64,000 nt of DNA, taken from contig CM043968.1 in the NCBI GenBank assembly GCA_014529385.2, positions 28,545,513 to 28,609,512 on the forward strand, given 5' to 3'. Below the pieces are notes generated by a model, which was not told where the DNA came from, made no database searches, and worked only from the letters and a program-made list of their open reading frames with translations. How positions within the stretch are numbered: position 1 is the first letter of the stretch; each line of letters opens with the position of its first letter. This DNA is from Adiantum capillus-veneris (lineage: Eukaryota; Streptophyta; Polypodiopsida; Polypodiales; Pteridaceae). The translations under genes were made by a program, and so were the position numbers. This document shows, one piece after another, positions 36,074-45,469 of this stretch.

Positions 36074-36376
36074 ATGGAAGCATACCCTACCCAAAACACT
36101 GAGAGAGAAGGCCATGCACCTCCTGAAGCTCCACAGCCTAGTACTAGTATGTTTAGCCGTTTCATGGAAACATTAGGTAGAGCTACTCGCTCGGAACCTG
36201 ATGCAAATGAAGCACACGAAGGGGGTGGGGAAGTGGACTCTCCTTTCACATCGCACGTGGACCCCACACCCCCAAAGAGTGCCCATGTGGATATCCTGCC
36301 AACTTCTTACCAAGAAGGCCCTGTTGAGCTGCCTCCTTCAGAAGTTCCCTCTAGAGTACCGTTGGTGACAATGTAA
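36074..36376 (+). CDS. Gypsy B gag, N-terminal fragment
   Basis: The likely gag start is ATG at 36074, preceded by the long leader. The 100 codons are Pro/Ser/Glu-rich and end at a TAA. The next gag piece is in another frame, so this is a broken N-terminus. No domain is recognised in it. Confidence 0.5.
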   Translation: MEAYPTQNTEREGHAPPEAPQPSTSMFSRFMETLGRATRSEPDANEAHEGGGEVDSPFTSHVDPTPPKSAHVDILPTSYQEGPVELPPSEVPSRVPLVTM

Positions 36377-36440
36377 AACCACGGGGAGCAACATTGCTTC
36401 TACCTCACAAGAAACCGTTAACACGTCGACTCTAGAAGGA

Positions 36441-37028
36441 TTGTTCATTAATGATCATTGGACATACGACCTCCACACTGAGGTGTTGACGGATCTACAC
36501 TCTGGCCACGCCTACCATGTAGGATGGATAGAGATTGTACAATCCACCTCTAGTGCCACGAGCATCGAAGATCAACAGAAAATGATCTGTAATGTTATCC
36601 ATGGCATTATTCAATCGGAAAGGCAAAACCGAGGGGTAAATATACTCTCAACTGGCCCCATGAGATTTCTGGATACGAGCAAGGCTCAACAGCCTACTCT
36701 ATCACAAATGGAGACTCCTCTAATGAGTCCCATGGACCCATCTTACGTCATTTCACCTGGGGTCTCTATGCAATCTGAGCCTCCGAGCGAAAACTTTAGC
36801 TTCCCTAACTTGGCTCAACCCTCTATTAAGGAAAACACAGTGCTCACTCCAGGGATAGGCCTGACAGAGAATGTACCGATGACATCTACGGTTAGCGCAG
36901 TGCCACTACCTAGTGTCGTAGTACCTAATATGGGGCCTCGACCGTATGTGCCTCTAGCCCCTTATGCACACATGGCCCCCACACCTCCAATTGTACCATT
37001 TTTATGCTCCTCGAGTGCCGCTCCCTAG
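36441..37028 (+). CDS. Gypsy B gag, middle fragment
   Basis: A 195-codon frame. Its first 60 residues (NDHWTYDLHTEVLTDLHSGH) form a compact domain and the rest is Pro/Ser/Thr-rich linker. It overlaps the next gag frame at 36964-37028, showing a frameshift in the Pro-rich part. Confidence 0.55.
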   Translation: MFINDHWTYDLHTEVLTDLHSGHAYHVGWIEIVQSTSSATSIEDQQKMICNVIHGIIQSERQNRGVNILSTGPMRFLDTSKAQQPTLSQMETPLMSPMDPSYVISPGVSMQSEPPSENFSFPNLAQPSIKENTVLTPGIGLTENVPMTSTVSAVPLPSVVVPNMGPRPYVPLAPYAHMAPTPPIVPFLCSSSAAP

Positions 37029-39372
37029 CCCTTATCCGAGTGGACCTATGCCCGGTTATGTTCCATATCCTGCATCATCCACACATATGCCAAGACCGGT
37101 ACCCGTCCCTCTCCCACATATGATTCCAAGAGTACCTCCACCGGCCCTGCCTCCTCACATAGGTGACTTGGCAGCGTTTGCTCAAACCATAGGTCGATCT
37201 ATCGCGGAAAATATGCGTCATGCATCTGATAGAGAGCCTAGAAGTAAGGCAGTACAAATTGCCAAACTCACGCAAAAATTCAATGGGGACGAAGATGCTA
37301 GAAAACACATTGAAGTGTTTGAACAAGTATGTGATTCCTTAGGGGAACGCAACGAACTACATAAGTGCAATGCCTTAAGCTTGACATTAAGTGGGAAGGC
37401 TGGAGATTGGTATAGAACCCTAAGGGTGGACGAGAAAACAATCTACCCTACCCTTCGAAGGTTGTTTCTAAAGGAGTACATACGAGAAGGTGTGCTTTGG
37501 GGTGTAGCATCTCAGCTACAGAAGGCCGAACGTAAGGAAGGAGAGTCAGTAAGAGACTTCATTAGTCGTCTAAAGCACTTAAACTCTCGCTGCCCTGTAA
37601 ATGAGCGCTTCAACAATAACCAACTGCTTGATCGATTCATTCGAGGGTTGAGGAATGAAGGAATCTATAATGGACTAGTGATTAGAGGTATCACAACCTG
37701 GGAAGATGTCACTGCCAATGCAATCCAATTAGAGGACAACTTGATGATAGCAGGCATGAGGGTGTCTACTGACACGAGATCCACTAGCTCACAAGCCATT
37801 GAGTATGAACCCATGACTGCAAAGCCCATTGCCAATGAGCCAAAGGTATTTGAGACATTCTTGACAGACCTCACCAAGGCAATCCAAGAGTCTCTTAAGG
37901 ATAATCGACCCCCTCAAAATAGTCACATGTATCCAAGAAGGGAGCAACAATGGTGTTCCATTTGCTTAGGTCCACATAGCACTAGTGAGTGCCCTACGTT
38001 TAGAGTAAAATTTAATGGAACTTGCAACGCATGTGGTAGGTATGGTCACCAAGCTAAGGATTGTTTAATGATCAAACGTATGATGGCAAATAGACCACCT
38101 GTAGCCTGGACGGATGCGCCTCGAGCTCCTGTATTGATGCCTGCTCCACCTGTTGAGCAACTACCGCAACACATGGTCCCTAGATCTCAAAATGTTGTAC
38201 AAGCTACACCGCTACCACCTCCTGTGCTAGGACCGCAGCCCCCGCATCCAAGAGTCGCCCCTATGAACCAAGTGGGTTGCGAGCCATCAAATGCTTATGC
38301 AGATGGCTGTGAGGAGGAAATAGACACTAGTATTGCCTACGGACTTGATACATTGGAAGAGTGTCCTATATACTACATGGAAGATTGTTGGGGGCAAGTC
38401 AAGCCGGTTTATCAAGCTGCTGCTCTCGCATCCAGAGGTCAAAATATCAACACCCAGGCTAGGAGGCCACCTCTTCAATGCTACGAGTGTGGTGGACCAC
38501 ATCGGGCAGCGGAGTGCCCTATTAGGCTGCAAAAGAATGCTGCACAGATGCAAATGAATCAAGGGAGCACGTCTGCAATGCCAATACTCACATGTAATCG
38601 TTGTGGCATAGATCACTTGATTGCCCAATGCCCCTATAACCCAAATGCGCCTAAAATCACACCCCTAAATTTGGTCGAAATTGCTAGTGTGACATCGCCA
38701 ATACCACCCGTCGCACCCGCTTATGCGATTACACGGTCCATGCTTCAAGGGCCAGGCCATATCCTCGAAGAGAGAGATACCGCGTCAGTTATCCAAGCAA
38801 AGAAAAAGAAGACACGAAGGAAGAGGTCGCAGAATACGGGAAATTCAAAGCCAAGTTCCAAAACAAACATAGGAACAGGAGATGACCCCGTGTATATGAA
38901 TGACCTCGAGGATGATTCAGATTCAGTCGAGACAATGGAGACTAGAACCAATACCACAAAGGGAAAGACCGACCAAGAAAACCGTAACATGGAACCAAAT
39001 GAAAACCGAATAAGAGAAAGCCATAAAGAGCCTCTGAAAACACCACAAGTGTTTCCAAATCCAATCCAAGACCCCCAAGATAAACCGCAGGGGCAAAAAG
39101 GGAAGAATCGTAAAAAGAAGATTGGGACGTACCCAAACCCAGTAGACGAGATTGAGCAGGTGAAACATCTAAGAGGTTTAGTGGAGGAGACTCAAGGGAA
39201 ACTAGAACCAGAACCCATGCATGTCAAAATTGATGACACAGTGTTTCCCACACAAGTTCATCCACCCCACATGAACCATAGACCGTTAGCCATATCTAGT
39301 ATCATCCAAGAAGGGAGTGAGGACGGGACATCAGAAAGTGAGCACACCCTTCTTGTTGGAAAGGATGTTTAA
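36964..39372 (+). CDS. Gypsy B gag: capsid domain and four zinc knuckles
   Basis: An 802-codon frame. Residues about 75-250 are a retrotransposon gag (capsid-like) domain with HIEVFEQV, SLTLSGKAGDWYRTL, RDFISRLKHL and DRFIRGLR. Four Cys/His knuckles follow: CSICLGPHSTSEC (about 330), CNACGRYGHQAKDC (about 353), CYECGGPHRAAEC (about 505) and CNRCGIDHLIAQC (about 543). Only the second has the standard CX2CX4HX4C spacing; the others are CX2CX3HX4C. A basic, then highly charged Lys/Glu/Asn-rich tail follows. Gag packages the element RNA in virus-like particles in the cytoplasm. The frame overlaps the protease frame at 39317, consistent with a shift there. Confidence 0.88.
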   Translation: MHTWPPHLQLYHFYAPRVPLPSPYPSGPMPGYVPYPASSTHMPRPVPVPLPHMIPRVPPPALPPHIGDLAAFAQTIGRSIAENMRHASDREPRSKAVQIAKLTQKFNGDEDARKHIEVFEQVCDSLGERNELHKCNALSLTLSGKAGDWYRTLRVDEKTIYPTLRRLFLKEYIREGVLWGVASQLQKAERKEGESVRDFISRLKHLNSRCPVNERFNNNQLLDRFIRGLRNEGIYNGLVIRGITTWEDVTANAIQLEDNLMIAGMRVSTDTRSTSSQAIEYEPMTAKPIANEPKVFETFLTDLTKAIQESLKDNRPPQNSHMYPRREQQWCSICLGPHSTSECPTFRVKFNGTCNACGRYGHQAKDCLMIKRMMANRPPVAWTDAPRAPVLMPAPPVEQLPQHMVPRSQNVVQATPLPPPVLGPQPPHPRVAPMNQVGCEPSNAYADGCEEEIDTSIAYGLDTLEECPIYYMEDCWGQVKPVYQAAALASRGQNINTQARRPPLQCYECGGPHRAAECPIRLQKNAAQMQMNQGSTSAMPILTCNRCGIDHLIAQCPYNPNAPKITPLNLVEIASVTSPIPPVAPAYAITRSMLQGPGHILEERDTASVIQAKKKKTRRKRSQNTGNSKPSSKTNIGTGDDPVYMNDLEDDSDSVETMETRTNTTKGKTDQENRNMEPNENRIRESHKEPLKTPQVFPNPIQDPQDKPQGQKGKNRKKKIGTYPNPVDEIEQVKHLRGLVEETQGKLEPEPMHVKIDDTVFPTQVHPPHMNHRPLAISSIIQEGSEDGTSESEHTLLVGKDV

Positions 39373-40375
39373 CGAAGGAATACCTGATCCCATTGAGGAA
39401 TATGAGATTCCATCCTCACCAGTTCCTAGTCAAGGACCTACACCCTGCAAAATGCCAATGAATGTTGCCAAACTAGTGGACTTCATGTCTTCTGAGGTCC
39501 TAACCACGATCATAGCAAAGCGGTATGGAGATCCTGAGTTATTCCTTGCACTTCGAGCATTCCTTAACGGAGAGCTACGAACGGGATTACCGCAGTTTGC
39601 ACAACCAAATAGGCCTGACTCGATTATGATTGATGAGGAAAATCATGTGCAATCACTTGACTTAGATGGACACGAGTCTGTGATCAAGGTACCCATTAAC
39701 GAATTAGGGCAGTATTTTGAAGGCGACGAGTCTAATGCGACCCTACCCATCACTACCAAGGGATTAACTATAAAGGGAATTCTTGATGGTGGTGCGGGAG
39801 TTAGCATCGTTACAAAAGATTTTGGGAATCCATGGGAAAACCCCGCCTCAGTGTTACTAACATTGTGGTAAAGATGGCAAATGGTACCATAGCCAAACCT
39901 ATGGGGATGCTCAAGGATCTTAAGATCAAAGTTCTAGGACACAAGGTACGACATACGTTCATTGTAATGGATTTCTCTAAACACCTATGTCATATGAAAT
40001 GATTTTAGGACGACCATTCATGAGGGAAGCACAAATGGTTCACATTGGTCTAAAAATCATGTCTATTTGCAATTCCAAGACTCTGTCCTTAGAGTGGATT
40101 TGGTGACTGGTAAGGTACACCCCTTAGGGAGTAAAACCATTATTGATCATCGCTCTGACACCACAGTTCACTCGGCCCCACTACAATATTGTTACACTTG
40201 TAAGAAGGATACAGACATTGGCCAAGATTCTCCTTACATGGATGTGTTACCGGGTATGACGGAATCAGACAACGTAGACTGGGTACACCTAGCTGCAACC
40301 ATAGATACCTGGGGAAATAGAGGAACCACTTGGGTCACACCAGAGGGGAAGAGGTACCACAAATTGCACCTCTGA
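39317..40375 (+). pseudogene. Gypsy B protease (retropepsin 1), frameshifted
   Basis: The first frame (39317-39871) ends with the active-site line K-G-I-L-D-G-G-A-G-V-S-I-V. Plant Gypsy proteases commonly have D-G-G-[SA]-G here. The sequence goes on in two other frames: E-S-M-G-K-P-R-L-S, then M-A-N-G-T, then M-I-L-G-R-P-F-M-R near 40000-40025. At least two frameshifts are therefore needed. The frame 40067-40375 continues beyond. Confidence 0.75.
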
Positions 40376-41367
40376 ACATGATAAGTGCCATACATGCATC
40401 TTCTAAGGGCAAGGCAATTGTGGACCAATCTGACAGTGACACCGATAGCTCAATAGAAGACTTTAACCAACACGACTCAGACACTGACTTCCAGAGTGAA
40501 ACGGATTCTGAATCTCATGAATTAGAGAGTGGAGCAAGTTCAGAGTCAAAACATTCGGAAGGACCGAGCACATCAACCGATGATAGCTCCTCCGAGAATG
40601 AAGAGGACACCAACGAGGACTCCTTTAGTGAGCCAGATCTAAATGCAAATCAAAAGCAGGTCTCAAATAAGAAAAAGAAAAACTTTAAGAGGCGTCGATA
40701 TCGAGCCAATGTACGTGCTAGGATAAAAAAGAAGAGATCCTCAGCAGAATGGCTCAGTTATATAGGAGCATGTGATGCTCATCAAAAATTGGTAGACGAT
40801 TGGGGTGAATATCTCCAAAATGTTATGTGGTGTAGACCACGACCCCATGACATAGCCCAATTAGAGATCATAGACAAGCCAAAGTTGAGCCGCACTGCAA
40901 GGAGGCGTCAAAACCAAGAGTTAGCTCGACAACACAAGAAAGCAGAAATGGAAGCACAAACCAAAGCACAACCAGAATCCATAGACTTGCATCCTGCACC
41001 AGAACATTTCAAATCTTACACCACAGGGGAAGCAAAGGTTGTGTACACAAAAGCCCAAAGAATACCTATCGATGGGAATAATGGAATCTATGATGGTCCG
41101 GCAATAGTTAAAGAAATAGAATTAGCTGACCCCGGTGAAGAATCAAAACCTGTTTTTATTGCCCAAGACCTCACAGAAGTTGAAGAGGCGGTCCTCAAAG
41201 AGCTTCTCAAGGAATTCAAGGACGTATTCGCTTGGACATACCATGATATGAAAGGTGTTCCACCTTCTGTGGTCCAACATACAATCCCTATGAATCCTAA
41301 GTACGTAAAGATCATTCAAGAAGAACTAGAAAATCTTATCAAATGTGGGTTCATATATCCTATTTAA
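40330..41367 (+). CDS. Gypsy B linker: acidic and basic domains plus RT N-terminus
   Basis: A 345-codon frame between protease and RT. Residues about 35-115 are almost all Ser, Asp and Glu. A basic patch follows at about 118-145 (KKKKNFKRRRYRANVRARIKKKR in pieces). The C-terminus is the usual approach to RT: L-K-E-F-K-D-V-F-A-W, D-M-K-G-V-P-P and G-F-I-Y-P-I. About ten residues normally found between H-T-I-P and M-N-P-K-Y in related elements seem to be missing. It ends in a TAA within the RT region, and the next frame resumes four codons later in the same phase. Confidence 0.8.
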   Translation: MGHTRGEEVPQIAPLNMISAIHASSKGKAIVDQSDSDTDSSIEDFNQHDSDTDFQSETDSESHELESGASSESKHSEGPSTSTDDSSSENEEDTNEDSFSEPDLNANQKQVSNKKKKNFKRRRYRANVRARIKKKRSSAEWLSYIGACDAHQKLVDDWGEYLQNVMWCRPRPHDIAQLEIIDKPKLSRTARRRQNQELARQHKKAEMEAQTKAQPESIDLHPAPEHFKSYTTGEAKVVYTKAQRIPIDGNNGIYDGPAIVKEIELADPGEESKPVFIAQDLTEVEEAVLKELLKEFKDVFAWTYHDMKGVPPSVVQHTIPMNPKYVKIIQEELENLIKCGFIYPI

Positions 41368-41379
41368 CACTTTGAATGG

Positions 41380-43950
41380 GTGTCTCTAATAGTTATCGTG
41401 CCAAAAAAGAATGGGAAACTCAGGGTGTGCGTGGACCTCAAAAAAGTTAATGCAGCTACTAGAAGAGACCATTACCCCCTACCAGATTCCGAACATGTAC
41501 TCGAAAGAGTTGCAGGCAAGGAAGCTTATAGCTTTCTAGATGGGTACTCAGGCTACAACCAAATCACGATAGCGCTAGAGGACCAAGCTAAAACTGCCTT
41601 CATCACAGAATTTGGCGTGTTTGCATTTCATGTGATGGCTTTTGGCTTAACAAATGCCCCTGCTACATTCCAACGATTAATAAACACTGCTTTTAAAGAA
41701 TATTTGAGAGAGTTTTGTGAAGCTTTCTTAGATGACCTTTGTGTTTACTCTTCTTGGAAAGAACATCTATCATGTTTGCGGAAGGTGTTTGAAAAGTGTA
41801 GGTTATATCGTATCTCATTGAACCCGTTCAAATGCCAATTTTGGGTCAAGCATGGAGTTATTTTAGGGCATATAGTATCTAAGAATGGTATCTCAACCGA
41901 TGAGAGCAAAATTAAAGTGATTCTAGAGTTACCACCACCAACCAATTACAAGGGAGTTCAAAGGTTCATGGGACACGTGGGTTATTATCGACGGTTTATT
42001 TTATTTTTCGCTGAGATAGCACGTCCTTTGTACAAGCTTCTCATTGAATTTAAATGGACTGAAGAGTGTGACCAGGCCTATGAACAATTGAAGAAAACAC
42101 TAGCAAGTGCTCCGATTTTAAGGACACCTAACTGGGATGTCATTTTCCATGTGCATATTGATGCATCAAACTTTGCTATTGGGTGTGTTCTCACTCAACC
42201 AGGAGAACATAAATTGGACTATCCCATTAGCTTTGCAAGCCGTCAATTGAACGATGCTGAAAGGAACTACACCACTACAGAGCGAGAAGGTTTGGCAATG
42301 GTTTATGCAGTAAAGAAATTTCGCTACTACCTTCTGGCAAACAAGTTTGTATTTTATGTGGATCATCAAGCGTTGCTGTATCTGGTAAACAAGCCATGCT
42401 CCACAGGAAGAATCACACGATGGTTGTTAATTCTTCTGGAGTTTGATTTCACGATTGTAGTGAGACCCGGTAAAAGGCACGTCATGGCTGATCATTTGTC
42501 TCGCATACCCAATGGTGAAGCCCCTACAGGAGTTGATGATGAATTACCCGATACTTCCCTATTCATAGTTGAGACTATGCCTGAATGGAGTGAGAACATT
42601 GTTAACTTTTTAGTTAATGGTTTTCCACCCAAGGAACTTCGTAAGGATATCGCTCGAAGGCTAGTAAAAGAATGTGAACCCTATTGTTTGATTGCCGGAA
42701 CTCTGTATAGACTAGGCAAGGACGATATTCTTAGGCGTTGTGCCCGCGAGGATGAATATTTGTATATCTTGCAAGAAGCACATATGGGCATAGCAGGAGG
42801 ACATTTTTCAGGAGACCTGACTGCTAGAAAGGTGCTGCAATCAGGCTATTGGTGGCCAACTTTATTTAAGGATGCATCACTTTTTACAAAAGGGTGTGAT
42901 GAGTGCCAACGTTACAAGACCACACAGCGCAAAGACAGAATGCCCTTACATCCTATTAAAGTAACCCAACCATTTGAAAAATGGGGCTTAGACTTTGTAG
43001 GTCCAATTAGTCCCGCAGCTCGCAACACTCAATCTCGATATATTCTAGTTGCTACGGACTATGTAACAAAGTGGGCTGAAGCTAAGGCTTCACAAAAAGC
43101 TGACGCGAGGACAACAGCTAAGTTTCTTTTTGAGAACATTATCACAAGATTTGGTTGCCCTTTTGAAATTGTTAGTGATAATGGTACCCATTTTATAAAT
43201 GAGGTAATAAGAGAGCTTACCACGACCTTTATGATATCCCACCATAAGTCTACACCTTATTACCCGCAAGCTAATGGACAAGCCGAGAGCACCAACAAGA
43301 CTCTAATCTCTATTTTAACCAAGACGGTAGAAGCTCATCGCACTGATTGGGATTTGAAGTTGACATCTGCTCTATGGGCTTATCGTACTGCTTATAAAGT
43401 GGCTATTAATTGTACGCCATTCAAAATGGTATACGGCCAAGAAGCGGTTATGCCTTGGGAGTTTGTCATTCCTAGTCTTAGGGTAGCTTCACAGGAAGGA
43501 TGGAATGGTAACCCCTTAACCGAGCGTTTGTATATCTTAGAAAAACTAGACGAAGAGAGACAGTTGGCTGTGCAAAATGCTCTTGTGGAAAAGGATAGGA
43601 GAAAGAAGTGGTTTGATCGCCATGTGAAGGACAAGGACATCAAAGTTGGTGATAAAGTCCTTATGTATGGAGTACGTAAAGAGAAGAAAAAGTTGAAATA
43701 TGCTAGTAAAGGACCATATAGAGTATGTGAAATTACCCCACAAGGTACCCTTCGTGTGGAAACTCTTGATGGAGTTGAAACCATTGGATTCCTCAATGGG
43801 AGTAAATTCAAAAGATATTATGATCCTTTAAGCCAAGAAGAACTACGGGCCATTCATCAAAAGAAGGCCGCCAAAGCACAAACCGAGTTAAACAAGATAC
43901 AAGCTCAAGCTGAGGCTAAGGAGCGACAACAACGTATAAGACAAAAATGA
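41380..43950 (+). CDS. Gypsy B pol: reverse transcriptase, RNase H, integrase
   Basis: An 856-codon frame, in phase with the preceding frame across a single TAA at 41365-41367. RT: KKNGKLRVCVD, YSFLDGYSGYNQI, FGLTNAPATFQ and catalytic F-L-D-D at residues 116-119. RNase H: catalytic D261 (HIDAS), E301 or E303, D328 and D371. Integrase: H468, H475, C506, C509 zinc site, then D538, D600 and E636, the last two separated by 35 residues (DD35E). A K-G-P-Y-R-V motif (GPY/F) is near the C-terminus; no chromodomain. It copies RNA to DNA and inserts it. The frame ends in TGA and the same phase stays open beyond. All catalytic residues are present, so only the flanking breaks kill it. Confidence 0.95.
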   Translation: MSLIVIVPKKNGKLRVCVDLKKVNAATRRDHYPLPDSEHVLERVAGKEAYSFLDGYSGYNQITIALEDQAKTAFITEFGVFAFHVMAFGLTNAPATFQRLINTAFKEYLREFCEAFLDDLCVYSSWKEHLSCLRKVFEKCRLYRISLNPFKCQFWVKHGVILGHIVSKNGISTDESKIKVILELPPPTNYKGVQRFMGHVGYYRRFILFFAEIARPLYKLLIEFKWTEECDQAYEQLKKTLASAPILRTPNWDVIFHVHIDASNFAIGCVLTQPGEHKLDYPISFASRQLNDAERNYTTTEREGLAMVYAVKKFRYYLLANKFVFYVDHQALLYLVNKPCSTGRITRWLLILLEFDFTIVVRPGKRHVMADHLSRIPNGEAPTGVDDELPDTSLFIVETMPEWSENIVNFLVNGFPPKELRKDIARRLVKECEPYCLIAGTLYRLGKDDILRRCAREDEYLYILQEAHMGIAGGHFSGDLTARKVLQSGYWWPTLFKDASLFTKGCDECQRYKTTQRKDRMPLHPIKVTQPFEKWGLDFVGPISPAARNTQSRYILVATDYVTKWAEAKASQKADARTTAKFLFENIITRFGCPFEIVSDNGTHFINEVIRELTTTFMISHHKSTPYYPQANGQAESTNKTLISILTKTVEAHRTDWDLKLTSALWAYRTAYKVAINCTPFKMVYGQEAVMPWEFVIPSLRVASQEGWNGNPLTERLYILEKLDEERQLAVQNALVEKDRRKKWFDRHVKDKDIKVGDKVLMYGVRKEKKKLKYASKGPYRVCEITPQGTLRVETLDGVETIGFLNGSKFKRYYDPLSQEELRAIHQKKAAKAQTELNKIQAQAEAKERQQRIRQK

Positions 43951-44847
43951 GAGGCTAACCTTGGAGTCACAAATGCATTCCATGTGGAAATCGAAGAGGA
44001 TGGGTTGGACTCTGACACACCTCTACGATACCCTATTGAGTTAAATAGTGCCTATGGAAAAGTTCTATATAACGCCTTATTGGACACGAGTGCTAAATAT
44101 AATCTGCTATCCTATGGGGTGTGGTGTCAGTTAGGGAAGCCACCTCTATCTGAGAGTATTATCCAAGTCAAGGGTGTCAACAAGAAAAAAACTACGGTTT
44201 TTGGAATCTGGCACACTTCTGTCAGTTATGACAATGGAATTGTAGCTCAAGACTTTTTGGTCATGCCTACTGGAACTATGGAGGGTAATATAAACCTAGG
44301 CCGCACGTGGATGATAGCCACCAAATGCACTATTGATTGGGGGACTGGGGGTGTTACAACGCAAAAACCAACTCTTAGCCCTACCACTCAAGCCATAGTC
44401 CCTGAGATATTGCCTAAGGAAATAAAACCCAAGACATTGCATGTCCAGGAGGTTGAACCATACGTCCCCATAGCCCAACTCTCTAGAGCTTCAACTGATG
44501 TAGTTGAAAGAAATCTTGAGACACACAAGAACCATCATAATATAACAGAGAAAACATACAAGTGGGTCCCTAAAGCTTCTGTAGTGAGCATGGTTGATGC
44601 AAAAAAACGGAAACCTCGTAAGAACCGTCCCACTCACTCCAAGAAATGTAAAGAAATGTTGCGTTGGATTCCTAAACGACTATTGGAAGCCCAAGGATAC
44701 TATGAAGGAAATGATCAAATCTGGGTGCCCAAATGTAAAGTGTACTCTTACCTGTCACCTAGTCCATGTAACCCAATCCTGTGGCTCCAAAACAAATTGA
44801 AAATCGCGGAAAGGAAAAAATCATGGAATGTTACACACCCGCTCTAG
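43951..44847 (+). CDS. Gypsy B second retropepsin-like domain, post-integrase
   Basis: This is in the same phase as pol, separated only by the TGA at 43948-43950, which may be a decayed CGA. From 43984 the protein has Y-N-A-L-L-D-T-S-A-K-Y-N (putative active-site Asp 34 of this piece), then W-C-Q-L-G-K-P-P-L-S, I-Q-V-K, and I-N-L-G-R-T-W-M. These match the protease 1 landmarks in order: L-D-G-G-A, E-S-M-G-K-P-R-L-S, V-V-K, I-L-G-R-P-F-M. So a second aspartic-protease fold lies downstream of integrase. Its active-site glycine is replaced by serine (D-T-S-A), so activity is doubtful. The tail carries W-V-P-K and W-I-P-K motifs and is cut by a one-base deletion near 44770 relative to element A. 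Confidence 0.75.
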   Translation, partial: EANLGVTNAFHVEIEEDGLDSDTPLRYPIELNSAYGKVLYNALLDTSAKYNLLSYGVWCQLGKPPLSESIIQVKGVNKKKTTVFGIWHTSVSYDNGIVAQDFLVMPTGTMEGNINLGRTWMIATKCTIDWGTGGVTTQKPTLSPTTQAIVPEILPKEIKPKTLHVQEVEPYVPIAQLSRASTDVVERNLETHKNHHNITEKTYKWVPKASVVSMVDAKKRKPRKNRPTHSKKCKEMLRWIPKRLLEAQGYYEGNDQIWVPKCKVYSYLSPSPCNPILWLQNKLKIAERKKSWNVTHPL

Positions 44848-45197
44848 AGCTAGTTTGGGTACCAAAGAAAGAACGATTTGTTCCACCTAGCTCAGGAACA
44901 GGGAAATCAAATGAAGCTTCTTGCTCTTCATGTAGTTCCTATACGCAAATAGAAGCTTCGACACAACCTCCACCTACCACTGTACATATCCATACAAGCA
45001 CGAAAGAGTTTGCACCTCCCGGGGTAAGTTCACCACCTACAACAATGTTGCAAATAAAATCATGGGAGAGTACCTTACCACCCTTGCAACTAGATGAAAC
45101 GCATAGGGCGGTCGAAAACTATTGGTTAAAACCTTCACCCATAACAACTTGGAACAATTGGTTTCAAAAGGTGACGACTTCATTCCAAAAGGTATGA
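44781..45197 (+). pseudogene. Gypsy B post-integrase tail after frameshift
   Basis: A 138-codon frame that matches the C-terminal two thirds of the element A ORF (2-613): PKQI, KKI/EKI-[TM]-ECYTPA, ELVWVPKKERFVPPSSG and WESTLPPLQ. In A it is one frame with the preceding part; in B a missing base splits it. Confidence 0.75.
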
Positions 45198-45469
45198 TCT
45201 ACCCAAGGAAGGGGGGAGTGTTTGCTAACATCAATCATTCACTCGCTCCCCTCTCAACCATCCTCCCTGACCTCTCAATTCCAATCTTAGGGAATGTATA
45301 TATATAGCCTTATACTCACAAAAAAAAATAAATAGTAAAGAGCAAGAGCAACTAGCAACGAGAGAGCACCCTATCAGATCTTACATATAAGTCCAAATTC
45401 ACCGTGTCAATTCAAGCAACACACAAAAACAACTCTTATGTTTTAAAGGCCTAACCAAATCTATCTGTA

